A stretch of 64,000 nucleotides of DNA from Streptomyces sp. NBC_01571 (GTDB taxonomy: Bacteria > Actinomycetota > Actinomycetes > Streptomycetales > Streptomycetaceae), in assembly GCF_026339875.1 (NCBI RefSeq), contig NZ_JAPEPZ010000003.1, positions 124,001-188,000 on the forward strand, read 5' to 3'. This document shows positions 50,614 to 61,409 of the stretch, in pieces. Below the pieces are notes generated by a model. It was given only the letters and a program-made list of their open reading frames with translations. It was not told the DNA's origin and searched no databases. Positions within the stretch are counted from its first letter, which is position 1; every line of letters begins with the position of its first letter. Both the position numbers and the translations under genes were made by a program.

Positions 50614-51291
50614 TCAGGTCGCCTGCGGCAGCCACGTGGCGCCGGCCTGGGCGGCACGGATGAAGGCGCGTACGTGGGCCGGCAGGACGGCGCCGTTGAG
50701 CCAGGCCAGGGCGATCGGCGCGCTGGGCAGGTCGCTCACCGGGACGGCCCTGATCCGCGGTGACAGGCCCGCCTCGACCGAGCGGAAGGAGAAGTGCAGG
50801 GCCCGCGTGGTGGTCAGGGTGCGGGTCAGCGCGTCCTGGGTGGTGAGGGTGTGGACGCGGCGGATCGGTGTCCCGGCGGGGGTGTGCGGGGGCACGATCA
50901 GGTCCCAAACGGACTCCGGGAAGCCCTGCGGCCGGTCGAAGGCGTCGTAGGAGGCGGCTTCCTCTACCGACACCGTGTCCCGGCAGGCGAGCGGGTGGTC
51001 CGTGCCGACGAGCACGGCGCGGGCGTCGAAGCCGACCGGCGGGCCCACCGCGATGTCATTCTCGTGCGGGCTGTACTTCACCAGCATCACGTCGACCCGG
51101 CGGGTGCGCAGCTGTGTGAACGACTCGCGGACGCTGGACGGGACCAGGACGAAGTCCTCGATGCGTGCGCCGGTGCGGGCGATGACGCCCTTGGCGAGGT
51201 CCGGTGTCACGTGTATGCCGAAGCGGATCGCGGGGGCGTCGGTGGTACCGAGGCCGCGGGTGGTCGGCTCGGGGTCGGTCAGGTGGACCAT
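50614..51291 (-). CDS. LysR substrate-binding domain without DNA-binding domain
   Basis: A 225-residue protein that corresponds to the effector domain of LysR regulators: RFGIHVTPDLAKGVIARTGA, VRESFTQLRTRRVDVMLVKY, GFDARAVLVGTDHPLACRDT, RVHTLTTQDALTRTLTTTRA, LSPRIRAVPVSDLPSAPIAL. No helix-turn-helix precedes it. ATG 51291 has GAGGAG 8 bases upstream, so the short form looks like a real start and not a truncated gene; either a stand-alone ligand-binding protein or a LysR gene that lost its 5' end and acquired a start. The region upstream (51292-51642) is repetitive and has no HTH. Confidence 0.7.
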   Translation of the reverse strand: MVHLTDPEPTTRGLGTTDAPAIRFGIHVTPDLAKGVIARTGARIEDFVLVPSSVRESFTQLRTRRVDVMLVKYSPHENDIAVGPPVGFDARAVLVGTDHPLACRDTVSVEEAASYDAFDRPQGFPESVWDLIVPPHTPAGTPIRRVHTLTTQDALTRTLTTTRALHFSFRSVEAGLSPRIRAVPVSDLPSAPIALAWLNGAVLPAHVRAFIRAAQAGATWLPQAT

Positions 51292-51642
51292 GTCAGAGCT
51301 CCTCGGTGAGGCGGCGTTGATGGGGAGGGCTGGGGGTGCGCCCAGGAGGTGCGGTGGGGGCACCCGGGGGTGCGGGTGAGGGCACCATGGGGTGCGGTGA
51401 GGGCACCGGGGGGGTGCTGCGGGGCGCCGTACGCCGGATCTCGGCGCGGTGCGTACGGCGGTGAGCGTGTGTCCGTGGCCCGCCGGGCGGAGTACCGGAC
51501 GCGGCGTCAGCCGGCCGCCGGGGGTGCTCGGTCCGGCCACGACGGCTCCGGCCGGGCAGGTGGCCGGGGGCCCCGGGTGGCGGTGACCCGCGCGGCGGGG
51601 TGATGCGGGGCGCGGCCGGCGCTCCCCGGCCGCGGTGCCGGC
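51292..51642. other. Repetitive G-rich stretch
   Basis: Contains repeated GGTGCGGTGGGGGCACC-like motifs around 51345-51415. No gene is supported; an HTH-coding sequence for the adjacent LysR-like gene is not found here. Confidence 0.4.
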
Positions 51643-52253
51643 ACGCTCCTGGAGGAGCTCGCCACCCTGCGTGCGGCGCGGCGTGTCTGGTCGCGGGTGC
51701 TGGGTGAGCAGTTCGGTGCGCGCGGCCCCGGGTCGCGTATGCCGGTGCGTCGGGCGGTGCGGGGTCTGGCCGCGGTGCTCGGCGGCCGGCTGTACGGGTC
51801 CGCTCCCACCGTGCGCCCGTTCGGGGGCAGTCGGGCCGCCGCGGGGACGGTCGATGCCCTGGAGTCCGCGGCGCTGGAGCTGATGCTGCGGGTGGAGGAG
51901 CTGGGTGGCGCGGTCGCCGCCCTCGGTCGTGGTTTCCAGAAGGACGAGATCGAGCGCGTCGCCCACCACCACCACCACCACCGCGCCGCCGCCTCGACGG
52001 GGACGGGTTGTACGAGGCGGCCCGTCTCGACCCCGTCGCCGAACAGCGGCAGACCGAGCGGCTGGCCAAACTGCGCGCGTGGCGGTGCGCCGACCGGGTC
52101 GACGACGCGCTCATCGCGGTACGCAAGGCGGCGGAGGGCAGTGACAACGTCCTCCACCCGATGAAGCGGGCACTGGCTTCCGGTGCCACGGTGGGTGAGG
52201 TCTGCGACACATTGCGGCAGGTGTGGGGCGCTGGTTTTCAGCCCGCCGCGTAG
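51643..52253 (+). pseudogene. Acyl-CoA mutase (methylmalonyl-CoA mutase-like) large-subunit remnant
   Basis: In frame 1: LEELATLRAARRVWSRVLGE, GLAAVLGGRLYGSAPTVRPF, ALESAALELMLRVEELGGAV and AALGRGFQKDEIERVAHHHH. In the next frame (from about 52008): RQTERLAKLRAWRCADRVDD and DNVLHPMKRALASGATVGEV to the TAG at 52251-52253. Order and content match the C-terminal third of mutase large subunits, but internal blocks (for example the HTNSFDEA cobalamin-region segment) are deleted in frame, and a frameshift follows the (CAC)6 run at 51964-51981. Confidence 0.75.
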
Positions 52254-52717
52254 TGGGCGGGCCGGGCGGGTGGTGGGCGCCGGCGACCGGTCCCCATCAA
52301 CGAGAGCGTCCACGGACGGGATGCCGTTCGGGTGAGTTCCGCTGTTCTCCCCGATGCCGCACCCCGTTGTCTGGGACTGTGCCTCCTACGACGTGGCCGA
52401 TCTCAGCGGCCCCGGTCCGGAGGGGAGTTGGTGTGTGCGCCTGCCGCACATCGCTGCGGCCGGTATCGGCCATGGTCCGCGCGGGGTTGGTCTCCCCGGG
52501 GATGTCCCGTGCTGATGAGGGGAATGAGACACCCTCGATGTGGGCTGGTGGTGCCACTCACATGTGGCCTTCCTCGATGTCATGTGGGCGCCGAGCACGG
52601 CATCCTTGGGAGTCGGTCAGTGCGCGAGAGCCCGAACACGCACAGGATCATGGCCAGATGATGCAGGTACCATCCGCCCTCAGGACCGATTCAGACATCC
52701 CGGAAGAAGGAACTGTC
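52254..52717. other. Gene-free stretch upstream of the H1-like gene
   Basis: No supported gene; likely promoter of the H1-like gene. Two AT-richer patches (52530-52600 and 52640-52710) may contain promoter elements. Confidence 0.4.
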
Positions 52718-53455
52718 ATGTCCCAAGTCCAGTCGGAGACCACCGAACTCCAGTCGCAGTACGCGGCCCAGCTCACCGCGGACCTTGAGCGCAACACCAA
52801 GGAACAGGAACGTATCGGCGCCGAGGTGGTGGCCCTCCAGGAGCTGCTGCAGGCACTGCGGCGCGATCAGGCCCTGTTGGTCAACCTGCGGCGGACGCTG
52901 GGTGACGAGTCCCCCGCCGCGGCCGGCGCGAAGGCGGCCGAGCCCGCCGCGACGGTGCCCTCGGTGCCGCGGCAGGCTTCCGCCGAACCCAAGTCCGGGC
53001 CCAAGGCCGCCAAGCAGCAGAAGAAGGCCGCTGCCGCCAAGCCTGCCAAGGCCGCCCGGACGACGCCCAGGAGCGCGGGGACGAAGGCCGCCGCGAAGGC
53101 GCCGGAGGCCGCGGGGAGGGCGCCGGAGGCCGCGAGGAAGGCGCCGGAGGCCGCGAGGAAGGCGCCGGAGGCCGCGGGGAAGCCCACCCTGGTCGAGCTC
53201 ATCCACGACCACCTGAGCCGGCAGTCCGAGCCACGTTCCGCCGCGGAGATCACCTCCACGCTCTCCGAGACCCACCCCGAGCGCGGCATCAAGGCCACGG
53301 TCGTGCGCACCACGGTGGAGGGACTGGTCGCCAAGGGACGCGCCCAGCGCAGCAAGCAGGGCACGTCGGTGTACTACACGGCGGCCGGGACCGGTACGGC
53401 CGGCGACTCCGCGAAGCAGGCAGCGCCGGAGCAGAAGGCCCCGGTCACCGACTGA
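52718..53455 (+). CDS. Histone-H1-like protein with coiled coil, Lys/Ala linker and winged-helix end
   Basis: A 245-residue protein in three parts. Residues 1-70: coiled coil (AAQLTADLERNTKEQERIGA, EVVALQELLQALRRDQALLV). Residues about 70-160: Ala/Lys/Pro-rich linker, including four copies of a 7-residue unit APEAA(G/R)(R/K). Residues 160-245: winged-helix-like domain (PTLVELIHDHLSRQSEPRSA, AEITSTLSETHPERGIKATV, VRTTVEGLVAKGRAQRSKQG, TSVYYTA). The composition resembles HU/H1-type nucleoid proteins of actinomycetes, which compact DNA. GGAAGAAGGAA precedes the ATG. No operon partner. Confidence 0.75.
   Translation: MSQVQSETTELQSQYAAQLTADLERNTKEQERIGAEVVALQELLQALRRDQALLVNLRRTLGDESPAAAGAKAAEPAATVPSVPRQASAEPKSGPKAAKQQKKAAAAKPAKAARTTPRSAGTKAAAKAPEAAGRAPEAARKAPEAARKAPEAAGKPTLVELIHDHLSRQSEPRSAAEITSTLSETHPERGIKATVVRTTVEGLVAKGRAQRSKQGTSVYYTAAGTGTAGDSAKQAAPEQKAPVTD
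53099..53182. repeat. Four 21-bp tandem repeats in the H1-like gene
   Basis: Units start at 53099, 53120, 53141 and 53162 (GCGCCGGAGGCCGCG followed by GGGAGG, AGGAAG or GGGAAG). Each adds seven residues to the Lys/Ala linker in frame. Confidence 0.85.
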
Positions 53456-53580
53456 CGCGAAGGCATGCGCAGCCGTACCCGCGCGGCCCGGTCCGCGCCG
53501 AAGAACACCTTCATGTCCGTGCGCACACATCGACGCTCACCCTCATGAGCGGTCCGGTGCCCTTCGCCGCGGCGGCGCCC

Positions 53581-54096
53581 TCAGGTGGACGTGGCGCCGG
53601 GGCCCCTCATGTGCTCTTTCCGCCCGACGGGTTGGGCAGGGCCGGCGGTCCAGGTGATGTGCGGAGGTTCGACACGTGCGCACAAGGGGTTGCCGTGCGC
53701 GTCGGTGAGGCCGAGGTGTCCGACGAGGAGGCCTTCGCGCGCGGCGGCGTCGAGCACCTCCGGGGGCACGGCGTCGAGCATCAGCTTGGCGCGGCGGAAC
53801 ATCGTGAAGACGCCCGACTCGTCGACGGTGCCCCAGGACAGGTAGACGAACCGGCGGCCCAGGCGGTCCTGTACGTAGGGGCCTTTGACGTCGGTTCCGG
53901 CCGGCGAGGCGACCGCCGTGCACGGCAGGGTCCATGTCGCGGACTCGGCGTCGCCGGGCTGTGGGTCGAGGAGTTCGGCGGGACGGTCACGGCGTTGCAC
54001 GGCGACATGGATGTCGCGGTACTCGGGGAAGGCGGCGTCGGCGGGGGCCGGACAGGTGCGGCCGGGCAGGTCGACGGCGTCGATACGGATGCGCAT
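53581..54096 (-). CDS. DUF5990-family protein
   Basis: A 171-residue soluble protein: MRIRIDAVDLPGRTCPAPAD, EYRDIHVAVQRRDRPAELLD, LPCTAVASPAGTDVKGPYVQ, RFVYLSWGTVDESGVFTMFR and RAKLMLDAVPPEVLDAAARE. The order matches DUF5990, common in Streptomyces and of unknown function. ATG 54096 is preferred over an upstream pair at 54108. It is convergent with the H1-like gene. Confidence 0.8.
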   Translation of the reverse strand: MRIRIDAVDLPGRTCPAPADAAFPEYRDIHVAVQRRDRPAELLDPQPGDAESATWTLPCTAVASPAGTDVKGPYVQDRLGRRFVYLSWGTVDESGVFTMFRRAKLMLDAVPPEVLDAAAREGLLVGHLGLTDAHGNPLCARVEPPHITWTAGPAQPVGRKEHMRGPGATST

Positions 54097-54358
54097 GCCG
54101 GCCATCATCCCGTCGTGGCCGTGGCGGGCGCCTCGCGGTGCCGTGGCGGGGGCCCGGAGGGCGGGGCGGACTGTTCCACAAGTGCTGCTGCTGCGTGCGA
54201 GTGGTGGATCTCCCGGCTGGGTCGTAGCGTCGTGGGAGGAGGCATCCTCCGCGTGGGAAGGCAGCCGGTCGGCGCCCGCCGTGCAGGCGGGGCCCGGTGG
54301 GCGGGCCGGACGGACGTGGGGGCCAGTGAGTCCAAGGAGAACGCGGCCGGGAGCGGAC

Positions 54359-54844
54359 ATGCGAAAACTCACCGTCAGGGCGGCAGTCACGTTCTGTGCC
54401 GCGGTATCGCTCGCCACTGTCGTGGGAACGGCGGATGCCGCTCCTGTGACGTCGCCGCGGTCCGCGCACACCCTCGCGCAGGAGTCGATGCAGCCCTCGG
54501 TGCCGACGCAGCCCGTCATCGTCGACTGCTTCTGGCATCCGCAGGTGGAACCCGGGGACTTCGTGCTCGCCTGCGGTGACGGCAACAGCCGTCTCATCTC
54601 GTTGCAGTGGTCGCGCTGGGACGCCAACTCCGCGGTGGCCAGCGGCGTCAACGTGGTGAACGACTGCAAGCCGTACTGTGCCGCGGGGACCTTCCGCAAA
54701 TACCCCGTCACCGTACGGCTCGACCGCCCGCAGGCATGGAAGAAGAACCCCGAGTCCTCGCAGTACACCCGGTTGCGGCTCGTCTACACCGACAGCAAGC
54801 CGGCCGGGTACGGGCAGACGGTCGCCTACCCCCTGTGGAACTGA
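54359..54844 (+). CDS. Secreted hypothetical protein
   Basis: A 161-residue exported protein: signal peptide RKLTVRAAVTFCAAVSLATV with cleavage after ADA, then VIVDCFWHPQVEPGDFVLAC, NSRLISLQWSRWDANSAVAS, VVNDCKPYCAAGTFRKYPVT and LRLVYTDSKPAGYGQTVAYP. Cysteines in pairs suggest disulfides. Similar small Streptomyces secreted proteins have no known role. ATG 54359 with GGGAGCGG nearby. Confidence 0.75.
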   Translation: MRKLTVRAAVTFCAAVSLATVVGTADAAPVTSPRSAHTLAQESMQPSVPTQPVIVDCFWHPQVEPGDFVLACGDGNSRLISLQWSRWDANSAVASGVNVVNDCKPYCAAGTFRKYPVTVRLDRPQAWKKNPESSQYTRLRLVYTDSKPAGYGQTVAYPLWN

Positions 54845-54986
54845 TCCGCGCGGCCGCGCCCAGGGTCTTGTCGCGGGCCGCTTCACCTGGTCTTCTGTAC
54901 CCCGGTTGACCGGCAAGGCGTTCGCCTGCCGGCTCGCCGGGCCGTCCCGCGTCCGGCGCGGACGCGGGACCTCGAGGTGGAGCGGC

Positions 54987-55808
54987 GTGGAGTCAGTGGC
55001 CGGGCAGGACGTACGGGGTGCTCTGCCCGAGGGGCTGGGCGCGGCCATCCGCGAAACCGCCCAGGAGATCGCCGCGCTGCTGCGCCGGGACACGGACATG
55101 GCTCTGCCGGTACCCGGCTCGCGGTGGAACGTCGGGGAGGCGGCGGCGCATCTGGCGCTGGCCAACGAACTGATGGCGCAGCTCGCGGCAGGGCAGGTAC
55201 GCGGCTACGGGGACGGGACGCCGCAGAGCCTCGCCGCGGCCAACGAGCAGGCCCTCGCCGCGTTCGGCGAGCGCAGGGCGAAGCCGCTGGCCGTGATGAT
55301 CGAGGCGCAGGCCGAGGCATATCTGAGGGCGTGGGACGCGGGTGCCGCACGGGGAACCCTCGTCACCCCGCTGGGCCCGATGGGTGCGGACGTGCTCGGG
55401 TCCTACCTGCTGACCCACATGCTGGGTCACGGATACGACCTCGCCCGCGCGCTGGGCCGTCCGCACATGATCGACCGTGCCCGGGTCGGGCTGACCGTGC
55501 CGTTCCTGCTCACGGCCATGCCGCGGGTGACCGACGCCGCCCGTGCGGCCGGACTGGACGCGCGCTACACCATCCGGCTGCGGGGCGGTGCCCGGTTCGG
55601 CGTGACGGTGACCGACGGTGTCGTACAGGTCGACCCGCAGCCACCGGCCCGGCCGGACTGCACCATCCTGACCGAGCCGGTCACCTTCCTGCTGATGGCG
55701 CTCGGCCGCCGTGGCCAGTGGAGCGCCGTCGGGCGGGGCGGCATCACCGTCTGGGGCCGCAGGCCTTGGCTCGCTCCCCGCTTCCCGGGCCTGTTCACAG
55801 CACCCTGA
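54987..55808 (+). CDS. Mycothiol-dependent maleylpyruvate-isomerase-family protein
   Basis: A 273-residue protein with the DinB-like four-helix domain (about 20-180; ETAQEIAALLRRDTDMALPV, SRWNVGEAAAHLALANELMA, GSYLLTHMLGHGYDLARALG). The His in NVGEAAAHL and those in HMLGHGYDL fit the metal-binding triad. The C-terminal part (YTIRLRGGARFGVTVTDGVV, CTILTEPVTFLLMALGRRGQ) is the SCP2-like half found in MDMPI proteins. They use mycothiol in isomerase or detoxification reactions. GTG 54987 has GGTGGAG upstream. Confidence 0.8.
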   Translation: MESVAGQDVRGALPEGLGAAIRETAQEIAALLRRDTDMALPVPGSRWNVGEAAAHLALANELMAQLAAGQVRGYGDGTPQSLAAANEQALAAFGERRAKPLAVMIEAQAEAYLRAWDAGAARGTLVTPLGPMGADVLGSYLLTHMLGHGYDLARALGRPHMIDRARVGLTVPFLLTAMPRVTDAARAAGLDARYTIRLRGGARFGVTVTDGVVQVDPQPPARPDCTILTEPVTFLLMALGRRGQWSAVGRGGITVWGRRPWLAPRFPGLFTAP

Positions 55809-55832
55809 CCGCGGTGACGGCGGCGGGGGCGG

Positions 55833-56369
55833 TCACCTCCGGCCGGGTGCGCCGGCCGCCGGGGTGGTGTCCAGCAGGACGAGCAGGGTCGCGCGGTGGA
55901 GGTCGGCGATCGGGTCGAGGAGATCCGGGTGACGCAGCAGGGGTGCCGCCCGGTGGTCTCGGGGGCTGGGGACGGTGAGCCTGCGTGCGCTGCCGATGCC
56001 GTCGGTGCCGTGGTGGGTGGCGGCCAGGCAGGCCGTCGCCACGGCGGCGAGATCGGCGTCGGCCAGCAGACAGGCCGCCCAGCTGACGACGGTCTCGTCG
56101 ACCCAGGTGCGCCAGAGGTATTCGGCTCCGGTCGGCGCGTGCACGTCGGCGCCGGTCACGTAGTCCAGCCGGCCCGAGCCTCCGGGGCCGAGCAGGCTGA
56201 GCAGTTCGGCGTCCAGCGGGGTGGGGTAGCGCAGCGCGGCGGCGATGGTGACCGCGTGCTGCGCCTGGGCCTCGGCGAGGGCATGGTTCAACGAACCGGC
56301 CGCCGGCGGGAACGCCGACAGCAGCCAGCGCGCGGAGGCGCTGATGACGGGTGAGAGTTCGCTGGGCAT
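55833..56369 (-). CDS. Hypothetical protein, 178 aa
   Basis: No family recognised. A mostly helical protein: MPSELSPVISASARWLLSAF, HALAEAQAQHAVTIAAALRY, EYLWRTWVDETVVSWAACLL, ADADLAAVATACLAATHHG. ATG 56369 is chosen for the AAGGA eight bases upstream. It is convergent with the isomerase-family gene (24 bp between ends). The 364-bp region to its right (56370-56733) contains its promoter and shows nothing else clear. Confidence 0.6.
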   Translation of the reverse strand: MPSELSPVISASARWLLSAFPPAAGSLNHALAEAQAQHAVTIAAALRYPTPLDAELLSLLGPGGSGRLDYVTGADVHAPTGAEYLWRTWVDETVVSWAACLLADADLAAVATACLAATHHGTDGIGSARRLTVPSPRDHRAAPLLRHPDLLDPIADLHRATLLVLLDTTPAAGAPGRR

Positions 56370-56733
56370 GGTGACCGTCCTTCGCATGTGCCCGCCGTGG
56401 CCCGTGCCCGACCGAGCAGGTCGCGGGCCTCGTGGCGCCGGAGGGGGCGGGCGCGTGGGCAGTCAAACGTAAGGGCGGCCGTGGTGACGGCGACAGGGCG
56501 TAGGTCACAGAAGGGGGTGTGAGGTTGTCCGCCGCCCTGCCGTCCTCGGGGGTGTCCGGCGGCGCGACGCCCGTCACCGTATATGACTCTCAGTAATCGA
56601 AAGGGCCGGCGACATGCGGCCCATATCCCCTCGTTCACGCCCTCGGCGGGGGGAGAGATCCCCGGGCGTGTGTCACCGTCCGCGTACGGCGGGAGGGGGT
56701 GTGGCGGTCCCGCGGGCGGGGGAAACGATCCTT

Positions 56734-58638
<1,905 letters not shown>

Positions 58639-58741
58639 GTCAGCCTCCTCGGGCTGTCGGCCTGGCCACCCCCTTGCCACTCCAGGCTAACCAGTCCCCG
58701 GCACCTGGGCTTGGGAAGCGGGCGGGCCGCCCGGGGCGGGA

Positions 58742-59635
58742 TCAGGTCCGGCCGCGGTGGCGGGCGGGCGGTGCGGCGACCAGGGTCTGGGCGAGCGGGA
58801 TCCGGGCCAGCTGGACCGCTCCGTACAGGATCAGGCCGACCCCGGCGATCTCGGGGACCAGCCACCAGCCGGTGCGCACCTCCTCCGCGTACAGGGTGAC
58901 GCCCAGGGCGAGACTGACCAGGGCGTCGCCGAGGGTGAGGGCGGGCTGGGAGGCGACCAGGGGGCCGGACTGGACGGCGTTCTGCAGCAGGAACAGTGCG
59001 CAGACCCCGGCGGCGGCGAAGGCGTAGGTCTGCCAGGCGAGGAAGAAGCCGGTGACACCGCCCGTCTGCCAGGCGTGGGTGGCGTCCTTGATCAGGGCCG
59101 CGGTGAGCGCGTAGCCGATGGCCGCGGCGCTGCCGAAGCAGGCCGCGCGGGCGCGTCCGGCGGGCAGGCGCAGCGCGATCCGGACGGCGGCCGCCATGAC
59201 GCCCACACAGCAGATGATGGCGACGGCCCAGCCGCCCGCGGCGGCATGGTCGGTGCCGGCCGAGGGTGCCGCCGCGGCCAGTGCGACGCCCAGCCCGGCG
59301 GCGATGCACACCACGGCCGTCCAGCCGCGCCGGGTCACCCGCCGGCGCAGCACCAGGCCGCCGATCAGCAGGGCGAAGGGAAGTTCCAGGACGAAGATCG
59401 GCTGTACGACGGCCAGGGCGCCGTTGACCAGGGCCAGCGCCTGGAAGCAGGCCGCCGCCATGACCGCGGCCATCCCGCCGAGCCAGGCCGGCCGGTGCAG
59501 CAGGTCGACGAACAGGCGGGCGCGGAAGCCTTCGGACAGGGGGACGTCCTGTGCGGCACGGCGCTGGAGGACGGTGGCGGTCGCGTTGCTGGCGGCGGCC
59601 AGCAGGGCGAAGACGACGGAGACCACCATGCCCAC
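58742..59635 (-). CDS. DMT-superfamily (EamA-like) transporter
   Basis: A 297-residue membrane protein with 9-10 hydrophobic segments: VVFALLAAASNATATVLQRR, MAAVMAAACFQALALVNGAL, VQPIFVLELPFALLIGG, WAVAIICCVGVMAAAVRI, AFAAAGVCALFLLQNAVQSG, PEIAGVGLILYGAVQLA. The layout is that of EamA/DMT transporters, which carry diverse metabolites or drugs. GTG 59635 has GAGGAGGGA upstream; an ATG at 59629 is near-equivalent. It is followed by the GH15 gene 104 bp downstream on the same strand. Confidence 0.82.
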   Translation of the reverse strand: MGMVVSVVFALLAAASNATATVLQRRAAQDVPLSEGFRARLFVDLLHRPAWLGGMAAVMAAACFQALALVNGALAVVQPIFVLELPFALLIGGLVLRRRVTRRGWTAVVCIAAGLGVALAAAAPSAGTDHAAAGGWAVAIICCVGVMAAAVRIALRLPAGRARAACFGSAAAIGYALTAALIKDATHAWQTGGVTGFFLAWQTYAFAAAGVCALFLLQNAVQSGPLVASQPALTLGDALVSLALGVTLYAEEVRTGWWLVPEIAGVGLILYGAVQLARIPLAQTLVAAPPARHRGRT

Positions 59636-59900
59636 CGGCCTGTCCCTCCTCGCTGTGTCCCGGCGCTCCCGTGTCTGCCGGATGTGGCCCGGCGTGGGGG
59701 CCGGTCATGCCCATGCTCCCGCGACGGCGCGGTGTCCGCTCCCTGGACGGTACGGGACCGCTCAGCGCGGGCTCGCGTCTCCAGCCCGTCCGGCGTTTGA
59801 GGACGAGGCCGTCCAGGCCGATGCGCGTGTCTGGGGGCGGCAGCCCCCAGGGGCGTGGGGCACCGCCGCGGGCCGGTGCCGGTGGTGGTGGCGTGCGCGG

Positions 59901-61181
59901 TCAGCGCGCCGCGGGCTGCGCGGGCAGGTCGAAGACGTGTCCCGGTGAGACGATCCTCGTGACCGCCTCGCCGAAGAGCGTGCTGGGCTCGGCGCCGTCG
60001 TGGCTGATGTCGGTGTTCAGGAGCACGACCAGGGTGGCCTGCGCCGACGGCAGGTGGACGGTCAGTGACTCGTAGCCCGGCAGGGAGCCGTTGTGGCCGA
60101 TCCAGCCCTGGACGTCGAAGATGCCCAGGCCGTACCCGGCGCCCGGGATCGTGGTGGGAAGCGTGGCCAGCCGCTGCTTCTGCGTGGCGGGACCGATCAG
60201 GGCCGTGCCGTCGGGCAGGACGCCCGTGGCGACCGTACGGGCCCAGGTGTGCAGGTCGTCCAGGTCCGAGATCATCGCGCCGGCCGTCCAGGCCCAGGAG
60301 GGGTTCCAGTCGGCGGTCTCCTCGACCGCGCCGCTCGCGGTCTGGTCGGTGTAGCCCTGGGCGTGCGGGCCCGGGAAGGCCGCGTCGGCCGGGAAGAGCG
60401 TGTGGTCCATGCCGGCCGGCGCGAGGACGTTTCTGCGGATGTAGTCCCCGGCCGGCATGCCGCCGGCCTTCTCCACGACCAGCCCGAGCAGGATGAGGTT
60501 GGTGTTGCAGTACGAGAACTTCCGACCCGGCGGGAACAGCGCCGGGTGCCTGAAGGCGTAGTCGAGCAACTGCCCTGGGGTGAAAGGCCGTTGCGGGTCG
60601 GATGTGAGGGCCTTGAAGAAGGCCGGGTCCTCGGTGTAGTTGAACAGGCCGCTGCGCATCCCGGCGAGCTCGCGCAGCGTGATCCTGTCCCCGCCGGGCA
60701 CGCCGTCGACGTATCCGCCGATCGGGTCGTCCAGACCCACCCTGCCCTCGTCGACCAGCTTGAGCAGCGCCGTCACGGTGAAGGTCTTGGTCTCGCTGCC
60801 GATCCGCATGTACAGGTCCGGTGTCATCCCGCGCCCGTCGCTCTTGTCGGCGACACCGAACGACCGTACGTAGGTGCCCTGATCGTGCGTCCACAGCCCC
60901 ACGGTCACCCCGGGCACGCCGGCCTCGCGCATGACCTGCCGCACGGCCGTGTCGAGTTGGCCGGTCACGGCCGGCGTGAGGGTGCGGACGCCGCCCGTCG
61001 CCGTACCGGACGGCGACGGGGGCTCGGTGGCGTGCGTGGCGTCGGCGGTCGTGGCGGCGGCGGGGACGGAGGCGACCGCGGTCGCGCCGGAGGCGGTGCC
61101 GCCCGCGGCCGCCGCCATGAGCGCTCCCACCACGGCGGCGGTGACAACTCCCCTGCGCGGTCGGGTGCACGAGTGCGTCAT
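59901..61181 (-). CDS. Secreted serine hydrolase (class C beta-lactamase/DD-peptidase fold)
   Basis: A 426-residue exported enzyme: signal peptide RGVVTAAVVGALMAAAAGGT, then the penicillin-binding-protein fold: IGSETKTFTVTALLKLVDEG (Ser-x-x-Lys), KFSYCNTNLILLGLVVEKAG (Tyr-x-Asn) and IGHNGSLPGYESLTVHLPSA (His-x-Gly). It resembles D-alanyl-D-alanine carboxypeptidases of the R61 type and esterases. It acts outside the cell, on peptidoglycan peptides or small esters. ATG 61181 sits well; the upstream frame lacks a signal. Confidence 0.88.
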   Translation of the reverse strand: MTHSCTRPRRGVVTAAVVGALMAAAAGGTASGATAVASVPAAATTADATHATEPPSPSGTATGGVRTLTPAVTGQLDTAVRQVMREAGVPGVTVGLWTHDQGTYVRSFGVADKSDGRGMTPDLYMRIGSETKTFTVTALLKLVDEGRVGLDDPIGGYVDGVPGGDRITLRELAGMRSGLFNYTEDPAFFKALTSDPQRPFTPGQLLDYAFRHPALFPPGRKFSYCNTNLILLGLVVEKAGGMPAGDYIRRNVLAPAGMDHTLFPADAAFPGPHAQGYTDQTASGAVEETADWNPSWAWTAGAMISDLDDLHTWARTVATGVLPDGTALIGPATQKQRLATLPTTIPGAGYGLGIFDVQGWIGHNGSLPGYESLTVHLPSAQATLVVLLNTDISHDGAEPSTLFGEAVTRIVSPGHVFDLPAQPAAR

Positions 61182-61409
61182 GGGCTGACTCCAAGCACAT
61201 GAGGACCGGGGCCGGGCACAGGAGGACCGGGCCCGCGGTCGTCGCGGGCGGGGGCCACGCGACGGGCCGCGGTGCGCAGAGGTGCCGCGGGACACGGGGC
61301 TTGGGGTCCTGTCCTCCTCAAGGATAGGAGGGCCGGGGGGGCCGTCGCCTGTCGGGCGGCACCGGCAACCAGGACGCGGCGCGTTCGGCCGCGGACGTGG
61401 CGGTGTGGT

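Noticed and set aside
51964..51981. Six histidines read as an affinity tag
   Set aside because: It is a (CAC)6 slippage run in a decayed mutase frame, with no vector sequence nearby.
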